The notes: generated by a model not told the origin, from the letters alone. DNA of 64,000 nt from Haematobacter missouriensis (GCF_000740775.1 NZ_JFGS01000007.1:62001-126000); one strand, 5' to 3'; shown: positions 53,007-62,385, counted from the stretch's first letter. Numbers and translations: made by a program.

Positions 53007-54220
53007 CTAGCGGCGAAGCCAGAGCAGGGGCGGAAGGCCGAGCAAACCGATTACCGACATGAACAGTAGAAGCGGTATCGCCCCGCTCTCCCCGCTCCCC
53101 AGAAGGTAGGCGGCAAGGGCGGCGCAGGCCGCGCCCCCACCCAGCGTCACCGCACCCCCCAGCCCGGAGGCAGAGCCCGCCAGCTCCGGCCGCACGGACA
53201 GCATTCCCGCCATGGCATTGGGCATTGTCAGGCCGTTCCCGACACCTACGCCTGCGATCATGCCGAAGAAGAGCGTGACGCTCAGCAGGCCGGACACCTC
53301 CAGCGCCAGAAGGGCCAGCGCGAAAAGCATGCAGACGACATTGCCGAATACCACCATCCGCTCGATCCCGAAACGCAGCGACAGCCGGCCCGACAGGAAG
53401 TTGCCCAAGGCATAACCGACGGCGGGACAGATGAACCCGACACCGAGCTGCATGGGTGTAAGCCCATAAAGGTCGCTCGCGACAAGGGGCGCACCGCCGA
53501 CATAGGCGAACCAGACCCCCGAGGAAAAGGTCGCGGCGAGACAAAACCCCAGAAGCGGCGGGAGGACAGGAGGGCGGGATAGGCGCGGAATTGCTGCCGG
53601 AAACCGCCGTGGCTCCTGAGCGGGGCCGTCTCCCCCAGATCGGCCCACGCAAGGGCGAGAAGCGCCCCGCCCGCGATGAGGAGAAGCGTGAAGCTCGCCC
53701 GCCATCCGAAGGTCTGGTCGAGGAGGCCGCCCAGCGTCGGGCCGATCATCGGGGCGATGGACATGCCCAGTGTGACGTAGCCGATCATCGCGGCCGACCT
53801 TTCCGGCGGGTGCGTGTCCCGGATGATGGCACGAGAGAGCACCATCCCCGCCACGATCACCGCCTGCAACATGCGGAAGGCAAGGAACAGCTCCACCGTC
53901 GGCGCGAGCATGACCCCGAGCGTCGCGACCAGATAACCCGCGACGGAGGCGAGCAGCACCGGCCGTCTGCCGAACCTGTCTGAAATCGGGCCGATCGCGA
54001 GCTGCAGGACCGCATTGGCCACCAGAAACAGCGACACGCCAAGCTGCACTACGTGGTAATCGGTGTTGAAATGCCGCGCCATCGTCGGGAGCGAAGGCAA
54101 GAAGATATTGGTCGTAAGGGCGGGCAGCGCTGCCATGAAGATCAGCGTGCCGATATGGGGCGGCGATTTCCGGTCAAGGAAGCGTGTCGTGCTGCGAGGC
54201 GGAGGGAATGTCGCGGTCAT
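53007..54220 (-). pseudogene. Bcr/CflA family drug efflux transporter with a frameshift
   Basis: Two adjacent frames make one normal MFS protein of about 404 residues. The first, from ATG at 54220, gives helices 1-6 with MAALPALTTNIFLPSLPTMARHF, GPISDRFGRRPVLLASVAGY and MIGYVTLGMSIAPMIGPTLGG, up to SSRRFWGF. The second continues CLAATFSSGVWFAYVGGAPLVA to the end at 53007 with the remaining helices. They join across the homopolymer run AAAACCCC (53543-53550 on the plus strand) by restoring one base. The gene is therefore broken by a one-base deletion in this sequence, either a true recent mutation or a homopolymer error. It sits upstream of pccR on the same strand. Confidence 0.88.
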
Positions 54221-54327
54221 ACCCGGCTGCTAGAGCCCCCGCATGTGCACGTCCATTCCAAAAGCGGCATGATTGACGAATAGCGACATTTAGTGTCGCT
54301 TCTGTGGTTGATGTTGGGTTTGCTGAT

Positions 54328-54367
54328 TTTGCAATTTGCATTTGGAATAGCCAAACATATTTGCAAA
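54328..54367. promoter_or_regulatory. TTTGCAAA-type operator sites upstream of pccB
   Basis: A perfect palindrome TATTTGCAAATA (core TTTGCAAA at 54360-54367) lies 67 bp before the pccB start. Two degenerate, overlapping copies, TTTGCAAT (54328-54335) and TTTGCATT (54335-54342), precede it. The region is notably AT-rich for this genome. It is the expected place for PccR activation of pccB. Confidence 0.7.
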
Positions 54368-54433
54368 TATCCTTGAAAGGTCTTTCCCACCCGCGATGTC
54401 CCGCTTAGGGTGCCGCAAAAGCCGGAGGGGAAG

Positions 54434-55966
54434 ATGAAGGACATTCTCGAAGCGCTGGAGGAACGCCGGGCAGAGGCGCGGCTGGGCGGGGGCGAGAAGC
54501 GCATCGCCGCGCAGCACGCCAAGGGCAAACTCACCGCCCGCGAACGGCTGGATGTCCTGCTGGACGCGGGCTCGTTCGAGGAGTTCGACATGTTCGTCAA
54601 GCACCGCTCGACCGACTTCGGCATGCAGGAGTCGCGGCCCGCCGGCGACGGTGTCGTCACGGGATGGGGCACGATCAACGGGCGCATGGTCTATGTGTTC
54701 AGTCAGGATTTCACCGTGTTCGGCGGTTCGCTTTCCGAAACCCATGCCCAGAAGATCTGCAAGATCATGGACATGGCGATGCAGAACGGCGCACCGGTGA
54801 TCGGTCTGAACGACTCCGGCGGCGCCCGGATCCAAGAGGGCGTGGCCTCGTTGGCGGGCTACGCCGACGTGTTCCAGAAGAACGTGCTGGCTTCCGGCGT
54901 GGTGCCGCAGATCTCCGTCATCATGGGGCCTTGCGCGGGTGGTGCGGTGTACTCCCCCGCCATGACGGACTTCATCTACATGGTCCGCGACTCCTCCTAC
55001 ATGTTCGTGACCGGTCCCGACGTGGTCAAGACGGTGACGAACGAGGTCGTCACCGCAGAAGAACTGGGCGGTGCTGGCACACATACGCGCAAATCCTCCG
55101 TGGCCGACGGCGCGTTCGAGAATGACGTGGACGCGCTGATCGAGATCCGGCGGCTGTTCGATTTCCTGCCGCTCAACAACAGGGAGAAACCTCCCGTCCG
55201 CCCGTTCTTCGATGATCCCGCGCGGGTGGAGACGAGCCTCGACACGCTGATCCCCGATAATCCGAACCTGCCCTATGACATGAAGGAACTGATCCTCAAG
55301 GTTGCTGACGAGGGCGATTTCTTCGAGGTGCAGGCGGATTACGCGAAGAACATTCTGATCGGTTTCATCCGGCTGGAAGGCACCACTGTTGGTGTGGTGG
55401 CCAACCAGCCGATGGTGCTTGCCGGTTGTCTGGATATCGACAGCTCGCGCAAGGCAGCCCGCTTCGTGCGCTTCTGCGATGCGTTCGAGATCCCAATCCT
55501 GACGCTGGTGGACGTGCCGGGCTTCCTGCCCGGGACCGGTCAGGAATACGGCGGCGTCATCAAGCATGGCGCGAAGCTGCTCTTTGCCTATGGCGAGGCG
55601 ACGGTGCCCAAGGTGACGGTCATCACCCGCAAGGCCTATGGCGGCGCGTATGATGTGATGGCGTCCAAGCATCTCAGAGGCGACTTCAACTATGCCTGGC
55701 CGACAGCGCAGATCGCGGTGATGGGCGCGAAGGGTGCTGTGGAGATCCTTTACCGCTCGGAGCTCGGCGACCCGGAAAAGATCGCCGCGCGCACGGCAGA
55801 GTATGAGGAGCGGTTCGCCAATCCGTTCGTCGCGGCAGAGAAGGGATTCATCGATGAGGTGATCCAGCCGCGCTCTACCCGCCGACGCGTGGCGCGGGCC
55901 TTTGCCAGCCTGCGGGGCAAGAAGCTCGCCAATCCTTGGAAGAAGCACGACAACATCCCGCTCTGA
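54434..55966 (+). CDS. pccB: Propionyl-CoA carboxylase beta subunit
   Basis: PccB is the carboxyltransferase subunit that moves CO2 from biotin to propionyl-CoA, making (S)-methylmalonyl-CoA. The 510-residue protein has [93 protein letters not shown] and the C-terminal [47 protein letters not shown], all characteristic. The ATG follows GGAGGGGAAG. Upstream TTTGCAAA motifs suggest control by the PccR-like regulator. It leads a block ending with pccA and methylmalonyl-CoA mutase. Confidence 0.97.
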   Translation: MKDILEALEERRAEARLGGGEKRIAAQHAKGKLTARERLDVLLDAGSFEEFDMFVKHRSTDFGMQESRPAGDGVVTGWGTINGRMVYVFSQDFTVFGGSLSETHAQKICKIMDMAMQNGAPVIGLNDSGGARIQEGVASLAGYADVFQKNVLASGVVPQISVIMGPCAGGAVYSPAMTDFIYMVRDSSYMFVTGPDVVKTVTNEVVTAEELGGAGTHTRKSSVADGAFENDVDALIEIRRLFDFLPLNNREKPPVRPFFDDPARVETSLDTLIPDNPNLPYDMKELILKVADEGDFFEVQADYAKNILIGFIRLEGTTVGVVANQPMVLAGCLDIDSSRKAARFVRFCDAFEIPILTLVDVPGFLPGTGQEYGGVIKHGAKLLFAYGEATVPKVTVITRKAYGGAYDVMASKHLRGDFNYAWPTAQIAVMGAKGAVEILYRSELGDPEKIAARTAEYEERFANPFVAAEKGFIDEVIQPRSTRRRVARAFASLRGKKLANPWKKHDNIPL

Positions 55967-55992
55967 AGCGGGCTTCGGGGGTGGGCGCTCTC

Positions 55993-56349
55993 ATGGCGGG
56001 ATTTGCTGCATCACCTGTGACGGGAGGCGCGGAGCCGATCCGCGTTCCCTCCGGCGCGGATGTGACCTTTCAGGAGATGCTCACCGACACGGAGGGGCCG
56101 GAGGGGCTCACCTTCCGCTTCCGTTTCGTGGCGCGGTCGATAGGGGAGCAAGGCATGGAGCAGGACATGTGCGCTCTCTGCGAGGGCTTCGCGCTTCCGC
56201 GTCTGTCCCGCGTCGGTCAATTGCCCGCACAGGTGGTGATCTCCGTCGCGGATCGCGCTATTGCCTTCGGTGACGCCGATCCCGGCGTCGTCCAGTTCTT
56301 CGAGGCCTACCGGATCGAGAACGGCCACTGCATCTGGGAGGCGTTCTGA
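55993..56349 (+). CDS. DUF6497 family protein
   Basis: The 118-residue protein resembles a family I know only from Rhodobacteraceae (DUF6497), with IRVPSGADVTFQEMLTDTEGPEGLTFRFRFVARSIG and the C-terminal DPGVVQFFEAYRIENGHCIWEAF. The N-terminus is hydrophobic (MAGFAASPVTGGAEPIRVP), possibly a short signal; a GTG at 55981 would lengthen it. Two Cys form CALC in the middle. Function is unknown. It is 26 bp after pccB and overlaps the next gene by one base, so it belongs to the pcc operon, a position repeated in related genomes as far as I recall. Confidence 0.7.
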   Translation: MAGFAASPVTGGAEPIRVPSGADVTFQEMLTDTEGPEGLTFRFRFVARSIGEQGMEQDMCALCEGFALPRLSRVGQLPAQVVISVADRAIAFGDADPGVVQFFEAYRIENGHCIWEAF

Positions 56350-56753
56350 TGCTCAAACACCGCGGATTTCCGAGTCGATACCCCGGCACCGATTTTCAGT
56401 TCACCGTGCGCCGCGCCAACAAGGAGGGTGCGACGAAACTCATCTCACGCAAGCGCTATGCCGACCGAAGAAAGGTTGATCGCGCCGTGGACGAAGCTTT
56501 CATGGCTGCCCTCTGGCAACAGTTCGGGGAAGAGCCGTTCGAGCGGGGAAACCTCGACGCGGGGCGGCTGTCGTGGCTGTTCATGCAGGAGGTTTTTCCG
56601 GCCGAAGACCCGTTCGACCCGGAAAGCTACGAGGCGCTGCTGCGCATTGATCCGGTGAAGGCGCGCCGCTCCTTTCCGCAGGTTTTTGCGGCCCCCGAAG
56701 CTCCTGTCCAGGATGACTGGGAAGATTGGCGCGACGAGGAGGATGAGGGTTGA
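56349..56753 (+). CDS. Hypothetical protein in the pcc operon
   Basis: The 134-residue product has a strongly basic N-terminal half (LKHRGFPSRYPGTDFQFTVRRANKEGATKLISRKRYADRRKVDRAVDEAFMAALWQQFGE) and a very acidic C-terminus (VQDDWEDWRDEEDEG). I do not recognise the family. The charge pattern and lack of hydrophobic segments suggest a soluble cytoplasmic protein, perhaps one that binds another subunit or nucleic acid. Its start codon overlaps the upstream stop as TGATG, a classic sign of translational coupling. Its place between pccB and pccA makes an accessory role in carboxylase assembly or control possible, but nothing in the sequence shows this. Confidence 0.65.
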   Translation: MLKHRGFPSRYPGTDFQFTVRRANKEGATKLISRKRYADRRKVDRAVDEAFMAALWQQFGEEPFERGNLDAGRLSWLFMQEVFPAEDPFDPESYEALLRIDPVKARRSFPQVFAAPEAPVQDDWEDWRDEEDEG

Positions 56754-56763
56754 AAAAGGGCAG

Positions 56764-56792
56764 GCGGACTCCCGCGCATTGCGGAGGTCCGC
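56764..56792 (+). promoter_or_regulatory. Hairpin covering the ribosome-binding site of a small reading frame
   Basis: GCGGAC (56764-56769) pairs with GTCCGC (56787-56792), and TCC (56770-56772) pairs with GGA (56783-56785) across a one-base bulge. The right arm contains GGAGG and ends exactly one base before the ATG at 56793. In RNA this would bury the ribosome-binding site. Confidence 0.5.
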
Positions 56793-56885
56793 ATGTCGAA
56801 GGCCATTGCGCCGGGTGACGGAGAAGGCATGTTGATCGCGGGCGGGTTGCCGCTCCGGTCCATCCAGACCGTCAACCTTTCCTGA
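56793..56885 (+). CDS. Possible 30-residue peptide in the pcc operon
   Basis: The frame encodes MSKAIAPGDGEGMLIAGGLP followed by LRSIQTVNLS and a TGA stop. It has a strong GGAGG ribosome-binding site 6 bases upstream, although that site lies in a hairpin arm. No homology is recognised. It sits between the acidic-tail hypothetical gene and a hairpin terminator ahead of pccA. It may be a true small protein, a leader whose translation affects the hairpins, or chance. Confidence 0.3.
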   Translation: MSKAIAPGDGEGMLIAGGLPLRSIQTVNLS

Positions 56886-56889
56886 CTTG

Positions 56890-56924
56890 CCGACCCGTAT
56901 CCCCCCGGAGCGGGTCGGCCTTTC
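56890..56924 (+). terminator. Terminator-like hairpin between the pcc accessory genes and pccA
   Basis: An 8-bp perfect stem (ccgacccg / cgggtcgg) with a 13-base loop is followed by CCTTTC. It lies 90 bp upstream of pccA, so it could end the pccB transcript or attenuate read-through into pccA. Confidence 0.55.
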
Positions 56925-57014
56925 AGGGAGGGGATCCCCGGCATGTGAGGAATGTCAGGGCAGTCCGGCCTGTCGCCGCGGCTCGCCTGAGGGATGTGAC
57001 GGAAGGGACGGAAA

Positions 57015-59015
57015 ATGTTCAAGAAAATCCTGATCGCGAACCGGGGAGAAATCGCCTGCCGCGTCATCAAGACGGCGCGGAAGATGGGGATCAAGACGGT
57101 CGCCGTCTACTCCGATGCTGACCGCAACGCGCTTCATGTGAAGATGGCGGACGAGGCGGTGCACATCGGCCCGCCGCCCGCCAACCAATCCTACATCGTG
57201 ATCGACAAGATCATGGACGCCATCCGCCAGACCGGCGCAGAGGCCGTGCATCCGGGATACGGATTCCTTTCTGAGAACCGCAAGTTCGCTGAGGCGCTCG
57301 AGAAGGAGGGCGTGGTCTTCATCGGCCCGCCGTCCTCCGCCATCGAGGCGATGGGCGACAAGATCACCTCCAAGAAGCTGGCGCAGGAAGCGGGCGTCTC
57401 CACCGTGCCGGGTTACATGGGGCTGATCGGCGACGCGGATGAGGCGGTGCGCATCGCAGGGGAAGTGGGTTTCCCTGTGATGATCAAGGCTTCCGCAGGC
57501 GGTGGCGGCAAGGGCATGCGGATCGCCTGGAACGCGGAAGACGCACGCGAAGGCTTTGAATCGTCGAAGAACGAAGCCGCGAATTCCTTCGGGGATGACC
57601 GTATCTTCATCGAGAAGTTCGTCACCCAGCCTCGCCATATCGAAATTCAGGTTCTGGCCGACAAACACGGCAACTGCGTCTATTTGCATGAGCGTGAATG
57701 CTCCATCCAGCGGCGCAACCAGAAGGTGATCGAGGAGGCGCCGTCGCCCTTCCTCGACCCGGAAACCCGCAAGGCCATGGGGGAACAGGCCGTCGCTCTG
57801 GCCAAGGCGGTGGGCTACACCTCCGCAGGCACGGTGGAATTCATCGTGGACGCGGAGCGGAATTTCTACTTCCTCGAAATGAACACCCGTCTGCAGGTGG
57901 AGCATCCCGTTACCGAACTGATCACTGGCATCGACCTTGTGGAACAGATGATCCGCGTGGCCGATGGCGCGCCTCTGTCCTTCCGGCAGGAAGACCTGAA
58001 GATCAACGGCTGGGCGATGGAAAGCCGCCTTTATGCCGAGGATCCTTATCGCAACTTCCTGCCCTCCATCGGGCGGCTGTCCCGCTATCGTCCGCCGGAG
58101 GAGTTCCATCACGCGGATGCGGTGGTTCGCAATGATACCGGCGTCTATGAGGGCGGCGAGATCTCCATGTATTACGACCCGATGATCGCCAAGCTCTGCA
58201 CTTGGGCCCCTGACAGGGAAGCGGCGATCAATGCGATGGAAAAGGCGCTCGACGCCTTCGAGGTGGAGGGGATCGGTCACAACCTGCCGTTCCTGTCCGC
58301 CGTGATGGCCCACCCGCGTTTCCGCAGTGGCAACATCACCACGGCCTTCATCGCTGAGGAATATCCCGACGGGTTTCAGGGTGTGACGCTGCCGGAGCCG
58401 CTGGCGCGCAAGGTGGCGGCTGCCGCGGCCGCGATGTTCCGCGTGACGGAGATCCGCCGCTCCCGCATCTCCGGGCGGATGGACAATCACGAGCGCAAGG
58501 TGGGCGACAGCTGGGTCGTGTCGCTTCAGGGCGAAGACCTGAACGTGGACGTCGAGGCGGATCGTGACGGCTCCACCGTGACGTTCGAGGACGGGGCGGA
58601 GCATCGGGTCATCTCCGACTGGCAGCCGGGGCAAACGCTCGCCTCAGTGACCATCGACGGTGAGCCGATGACGCTGAAAGTGAGTTATACGACCTCCGGG
58701 TTCCGCATCCGTTTTCAGGGTGCGGACATGAAGGTTCACGTCCGCAGCCCGCGGCAGGCCGAGCTGGCCCGGCTGATGCCGGAAAAGCTGCCTCCCGACA
58801 CCTCGAAATTCCTGCTCTGTCCGATGCCGGGGCTCATCGTCCGCATCTTTGTGGAGGAGGGGCAGGAGGTGCAGGAAGGTCAGGCGCTTGCGGTGGTGGA
58901 AGCGATGAAGATGGAAAACATCCTGCGCGCGGAAAAGAAGGCCGTCGTGAAGCATATCTCTGCCGAACCCGGCGCTAGCCTGGCCGTGGACGATATCATC
59001 ATGGAGTTCGAGTGA
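57015..59015 (+). CDS. pccA: Propionyl-CoA carboxylase alpha subunit (biotin carboxylase/biotin carrier)
   Basis: PccA carboxylates its own biotin using ATP and bicarbonate. The 666-residue protein opens with FKKILIANRGEIACRVIKTARKMGIKTVAVYSDAD, has the ATP-grasp loop MIKASAGGGGKGMRIAWN, catalytic-site HERECSIQRRNQKVIEEAPSP and FLEMNTRLQVEHPVTELITGIDLVEQMIRVA. A PccA-specific BT domain follows (residues about 500-590), then the biotinyl domain ending in VVEAMKMENILRAEKKAVVKHI, where the Lys of MKM carries biotin. This is the full alpha-subunit architecture. It is separated from pccB by two small genes and a hairpin, not fused or adjacent as in many bacteria. Confidence 0.97.
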   Translation: MFKKILIANRGEIACRVIKTARKMGIKTVAVYSDADRNALHVKMADEAVHIGPPPANQSYIVIDKIMDAIRQTGAEAVHPGYGFLSENRKFAEALEKEGVVFIGPPSSAIEAMGDKITSKKLAQEAGVSTVPGYMGLIGDADEAVRIAGEVGFPVMIKASAGGGGKGMRIAWNAEDAREGFESSKNEAANSFGDDRIFIEKFVTQPRHIEIQVLADKHGNCVYLHERECSIQRRNQKVIEEAPSPFLDPETRKAMGEQAVALAKAVGYTSAGTVEFIVDAERNFYFLEMNTRLQVEHPVTELITGIDLVEQMIRVADGAPLSFRQEDLKINGWAMESRLYAEDPYRNFLPSIGRLSRYRPPEEFHHADAVVRNDTGVYEGGEISMYYDPMIAKLCTWAPDREAAINAMEKALDAFEVEGIGHNLPFLSAVMAHPRFRSGNITTAFIAEEYPDGFQGVTLPEPLARKVAAAAAAMFRVTEIRRSRISGRMDNHERKVGDSWVVSLQGEDLNVDVEADRDGSTVTFEDGAEHRVISDWQPGQTLASVTIDGEPMTLKVSYTTSGFRIRFQGADMKVHVRSPRQAELARLMPEKLPPDTSKFLLCPMPGLIVRIFVEEGQEVQEGQALAVVEAMKMENILRAEKKAVVKHISAEPGASLAVDDIIMEFE

Positions 59016-59020
59016 GCGGG

Positions 59021-59509
59021 CTACTGGCTCCGCGGGGCGCTCCGACGCTCCTGCACTTCCTGTCGGCGCAGAGGAGTCTTGTCCACCGCCGCAGCGATTT
59101 CCCGTACCGTCCGGGGCAGCGGGCGGGTGAGCAGAACGGAGCCGTTCTTGTCGAGCAGCACGAGAGAAAAACCGCGCGGGCGCAGCCGCATCCGCAGGTC
59201 GGACCGCTGATCGGGGTCGCTGTCCACGATGACGACGATCTCCCGATCCGCGAGGATTTCCGGGCTGGAGAGCAGCATCTGCCGCTGCTGGAGATAGGCC
59301 GGGTCGTTCGGACTGTCGGCGAAGATCACCAGCGGGCGGTGGGTCCAGGCGAATTCGGACAGCTTCACGTCTTCCGCGGGAAGCGGATCCGCGCCGGTAC
59401 CCGCTGCCAGCGCCCGGTGTTCGGTGCTGAGAACCGGCGCTGTCAGCGTCTCCGCCATCAGGGGGGCCGCGAACAGTGCGGCAAGGACAACGGTCGCGAT
59501 GCGGATCAT
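59021..59509 (-). CDS. DUF4174 family secreted protein
   Basis: The 162-residue protein has a signal peptide (MIRIATVVLAALFAAPLMA) and the DUF4174 core: LSEFAWTHRPLVIFADSPNDPAYLQQRQMLLSSPEILADREIVVIVDSDP, then LRPRGFSLVLLDKNGSVLLTRPLPRTVREIAAAVDKTPLRRQE. The pattern of strands and the D-K-x-G motif resemble a thioredoxin-like fold without Cys. Function is unknown. It is inserted antisense between pccA and scpA, which interrupts the operon and forces scpA to have its own promoter. ATG follows GGAGG. Confidence 0.8.
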   Translation of the reverse strand: MIRIATVVLAALFAAPLMAETLTAPVLSTEHRALAAGTGADPLPAEDVKLSEFAWTHRPLVIFADSPNDPAYLQQRQMLLSSPEILADREIVVIVDSDPDQRSDLRMRLRPRGFSLVLLDKNGSVLLTRPLPRTVREIAAAVDKTPLRRQEVQERRSAPRSQ

Positions 59510-59619
59510 GGGGCCTCCAGTCGCGCAAGATATAGGCAGGCCCACGTGCAATTCACAGCTAAAAGCGCGATGATCGCGGTTGCGGCCCGGTGCCGCAGCC
59601 CCCGCGTGGAGGGAGAGAG

Positions 59620-61776
59620 ATGACCGACAAGACGGATGTCGAGACGAGCGCGTGGCGCGCACTGGCCACCAAGGAACTGAAGGGGCGCGACCCCGATACG
59701 CTGACATGGCAGACGCTGGAAGGCATTCCCGTGAAGCCCCTTTACACGGAGGCGGACACGGCCGGCCTCCCGCATATGGGCGGCCTGCCGGGGATCGCGC
59801 CCTACACACGGGGAGTGCGGGCGACGATGTATGCCGGGCGGCCATGGACGATCCGGCAGTACGCGGGCTTCTCCACGGCGGAGGAATCGAACGCCTTCTA
59901 CCGCAAGGCGCTGGCGGCGGGGCAACAGGGCGTATCGGTCGCCTTCGACCTTGCCACCCACCGCGGCTATGACAGCGACCATCCCCGCGTGGTGGGCGAT
60001 GTCGGCAAGGCGGGTGTTGCCATCGACAGCGTGGAAGACATGAAGATCCTGTTCGACGGCATTCCGCTGGACAAGGTCTCCGTGTCGATGACGATGAACG
60101 GTGCGGTGATCCCGATCCTCGCCAACTTCATCGTCACGGGGGAGGAGCAGGGGCATGACCGTGCCGTGCTCTCCGGGACCATCCAGAACGACATTCTAAA
60201 GGAGTTCATGGTCCGCAACACCTACATCTATCCGCCCGAGCCTTCGATGCGGATCATCGCGGACATCATCGAATACACCTCGAAGGAGATGCCGAAGTTC
60301 AACTCCATCTCCATCTCCGGCTATCACATGCAGGAGGCGGGGGCGAACCTCGTGCAGGAGCTGGCCTTCACGCTGGCCGACGGGCGGGAATATGTCCGTG
60401 CGGCCATCGCCGCCGGGATGAACGTGGACGACTTCGCGGGACGGCTGTCGTTCTTCTTCGCCATCGGCATGAATTTCTTCATGGAGGCCGCGAAGCTCCG
60501 CGCGGCGCGCCTGCTCTGGACCCGGATCATGAAGGAGTTCGATCCGAAGAAACCCGGCTCCCTTATGCTGCGGACGCATTGCCAGACCTCCGGCGTGTCG
60601 TTGCAGGAGCAGGATCCCTACAACAACGTCATCCGCACCGCCTATGAGGCGCTGGCGGCGGCGCTGGGGGGCACCCAGTCGCTCCATACCAACGCGCTGG
60701 ATGAGGCGATCGCGCTGCCGACCGAGTTCTCTGCACGGATTGCGCGGAATACCCAGCTCATCCTGCAGGAAGAAACCGGCATCACCCATGTCGTCGATCC
60801 CTTGGCGGGGTCCTATTATGTCGAAAGCCTCACGGCGGAACTGGCCGACAAGGCCTGGGCGCTGATCGAGGAGGTGGAGGCCATGGGGGGCATGACGAAG
60901 GCCGTCGCCACCGGCATGCCCAAGCTCCGCATCGAGGAGACCGCCGCGCGGCGGCAGGCGCTGATCGACCGGGGGGAGGACGTGATCGTCGGGGTGAACA
61001 AGTATCGCCTTGCCCAGCAGGATCCGATCGAGATCCTCGACATCGACAACCAGAAGGTCCGCGAGTCTCAGATCGCGCGGCTGGAGCGTATCCGGGCCAC
61101 CCGGAACGAGGCCGCCTGCGAGGCTGCTCTCGCCGAGGTCACGCGCCGGGCGACGGAAGGGGGCAACCTGCTCGAAGCTGCGGTGGAGGCCGCACGTGCG
61201 CGGGCCAGTGTGGGAGAGATCAGCATGGCGATGGAGAAGGTGTTCGGCCGCCACCGGGCGGAGGTCAAGACGCTCGCTGGGGTCTATGGCGCGGCCTACG
61301 AGGGCGACGAAGGCTTCGCCGCCATCCAGCGCGATGTGGAGACCTTCGCAGAGGAGGAAGGCCGGCGCCCGCGGATGCTTGTGGTTAAGATGGGGCAGGA
61401 TGGACACGACCGCGGGGCCAAGGTCATCGCTACCGCGTTCGCCGACATCGGCTTCGATGTGGACGTGGGGCCGCTCTTCCAGACACCGGAAGAAGCCGCA
61501 CAGGACGCCGTCGACAACGATGTGCACGTGGTCGGCATCTCCAGCCAGGCGGCCGGGCACAAGACGCTGGCTCCCAAGCTGGTGGAGGCGCTGAAGGCAC
61601 AGGGCGCGGGCGACATCATCGTCGTGTGTGGCGGCGTCATTCCCCAGCAGGACTACCAGTATCTCTACGACAACGGCGTGAAGGCGATCTTCGGCCCCGG
61701 TACCAACATTCCCGATGCTGCGAAGAACATCCTCGATCTCATCCGCGCATCGCGGCAGAGCGAGGCGGCGGAGTAG
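59620..61776 (+). CDS. scpA: Methylmalonyl-CoA mutase
   Basis: The enzyme converts (R)-methylmalonyl-CoA to succinyl-CoA using adenosylcobalamin. The 718-residue single-chain protein has the substrate barrel with [56 protein letters not shown] and [14 protein letters not shown]-like [20 protein letters not shown]. The cobalamin domain contains [31 protein letters not shown] with the D-x-H-x-x-G cofactor-binding motif, and [22 protein letters not shown]. The start ATG at 59620 follows GGAGGGAGAG. No separate small subunit is needed for this form. It completes the propionyl-CoA route begun by pccB and pccA. Confidence 0.97.
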   Translation: MTDKTDVETSAWRALATKELKGRDPDTLTWQTLEGIPVKPLYTEADTAGLPHMGGLPGIAPYTRGVRATMYAGRPWTIRQYAGFSTAEESNAFYRKALAAGQQGVSVAFDLATHRGYDSDHPRVVGDVGKAGVAIDSVEDMKILFDGIPLDKVSVSMTMNGAVIPILANFIVTGEEQGHDRAVLSGTIQNDILKEFMVRNTYIYPPEPSMRIIADIIEYTSKEMPKFNSISISGYHMQEAGANLVQELAFTLADGREYVRAAIAAGMNVDDFAGRLSFFFAIGMNFFMEAAKLRAARLLWTRIMKEFDPKKPGSLMLRTHCQTSGVSLQEQDPYNNVIRTAYEALAAALGGTQSLHTNALDEAIALPTEFSARIARNTQLILQEETGITHVVDPLAGSYYVESLTAELADKAWALIEEVEAMGGMTKAVATGMPKLRIEETAARRQALIDRGEDVIVGVNKYRLAQQDPIEILDIDNQKVRESQIARLERIRATRNEAACEAALAEVTRRATEGGNLLEAAVEAARARASVGEISMAMEKVFGRHRAEVKTLAGVYGAAYEGDEGFAAIQRDVETFAEEEGRRPRMLVVKMGQDGHDRGAKVIATAFADIGFDVDVGPLFQTPEEAAQDAVDNDVHVVGISSQAAGHKTLAPKLVEALKAQGAGDIIVVCGGVIPQQDYQYLYDNGVKAIFGPGTNIPDAAKNILDLIRASRQSEAAE

Positions 61777-62385
61777 GTGGCTGTCATCGACCATCTCGTC
61801 ATCTCCTCTGCTACGCTGGAGGAAGGGACGGCTTTCGTGGAGGCGAACCTCGGTGTGGCTCCGGGCGGCGGCGGGGAGCACCCGTTGATGGCCACGCACA
61901 ACCGGTTGCTGGGTGCGGGCGAGGCTTATCTGGAGGTCATCTCTCCCGCGCCGCACCTGCCGTCCCCTGACCGGCCGCGCTGGTTCGGGCTGGACAGGTT
62001 TGCGGGGCCTGCACGGCTGACCAACTGGGTATTGGCTGTGCCGGATCTGACAGCGGCGCTTCGCCATGCTCCACCTGGTGCGGGCGCGCCCCAAGAGCTG
62101 ACCCGTGATGATCTCGCCTGGCGGTTCAGCTTGTCGGACGATGGCGAACTGCCCTTCGACGGCATCTTTCCCGCGCTGATCGAATGGCAGGGGGTGGCCC
62201 ATCCCGTGCAGCGGCTGGGCAGTACGGGGATCGAACTCGTGCGGCTGGAGCTGCGCCATCCCGATGCGCCGGCGCTGGCCGCCGCGCTGGCCCCCTTCCT
62301 CGCGGACGCGCGTGTCACGGTCCAGCCCGGTGCACCTGGCATGACGGCATGGTTCGAAACGCCGCTCGGGCTCAGGTCGCTCTGA
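61777..62385 (+). CDS. VOC superfamily (glyoxalase-like domain) protein
   Basis: The 202-residue protein starts with GTG immediately after the stop of the mutase gene, so it is translationally coupled to it. It begins AVIDHLVISSATLEEGTAFVEANLGVAPGGGGEHPLMATHNRLLGAGEAYLEVISP, the pattern of glyoxalase-like domains (first metal His in DHLV), and has LPFDGIFPALIEWQG in the second half. It is longer than, and different from, the usual methylmalonyl-CoA epimerase of about 140 residues, also a VOC protein. The position next to the mutase makes an epimerase or repair role tempting, but the sequence does not prove it. The substrate is unknown. Confidence 0.75.
   Translation: MAVIDHLVISSATLEEGTAFVEANLGVAPGGGGEHPLMATHNRLLGAGEAYLEVISPAPHLPSPDRPRWFGLDRFAGPARLTNWVLAVPDLTAALRHAPPGAGAPQELTRDDLAWRFSLSDDGELPFDGIFPALIEWQGVAHPVQRLGSTGIELVRLELRHPDAPALAAALAPFLADARVTVQPGAPGMTAWFETPLGLRSL

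Noticed and set aside
53007-53705. The second half of the MFS transporter as an independent 232-residue protein
   Set aside because: Its first 30 or so codons are the out-of-frame shadow of the first half; only the part after 53550 is transporter-like and it completes the upstream frame.
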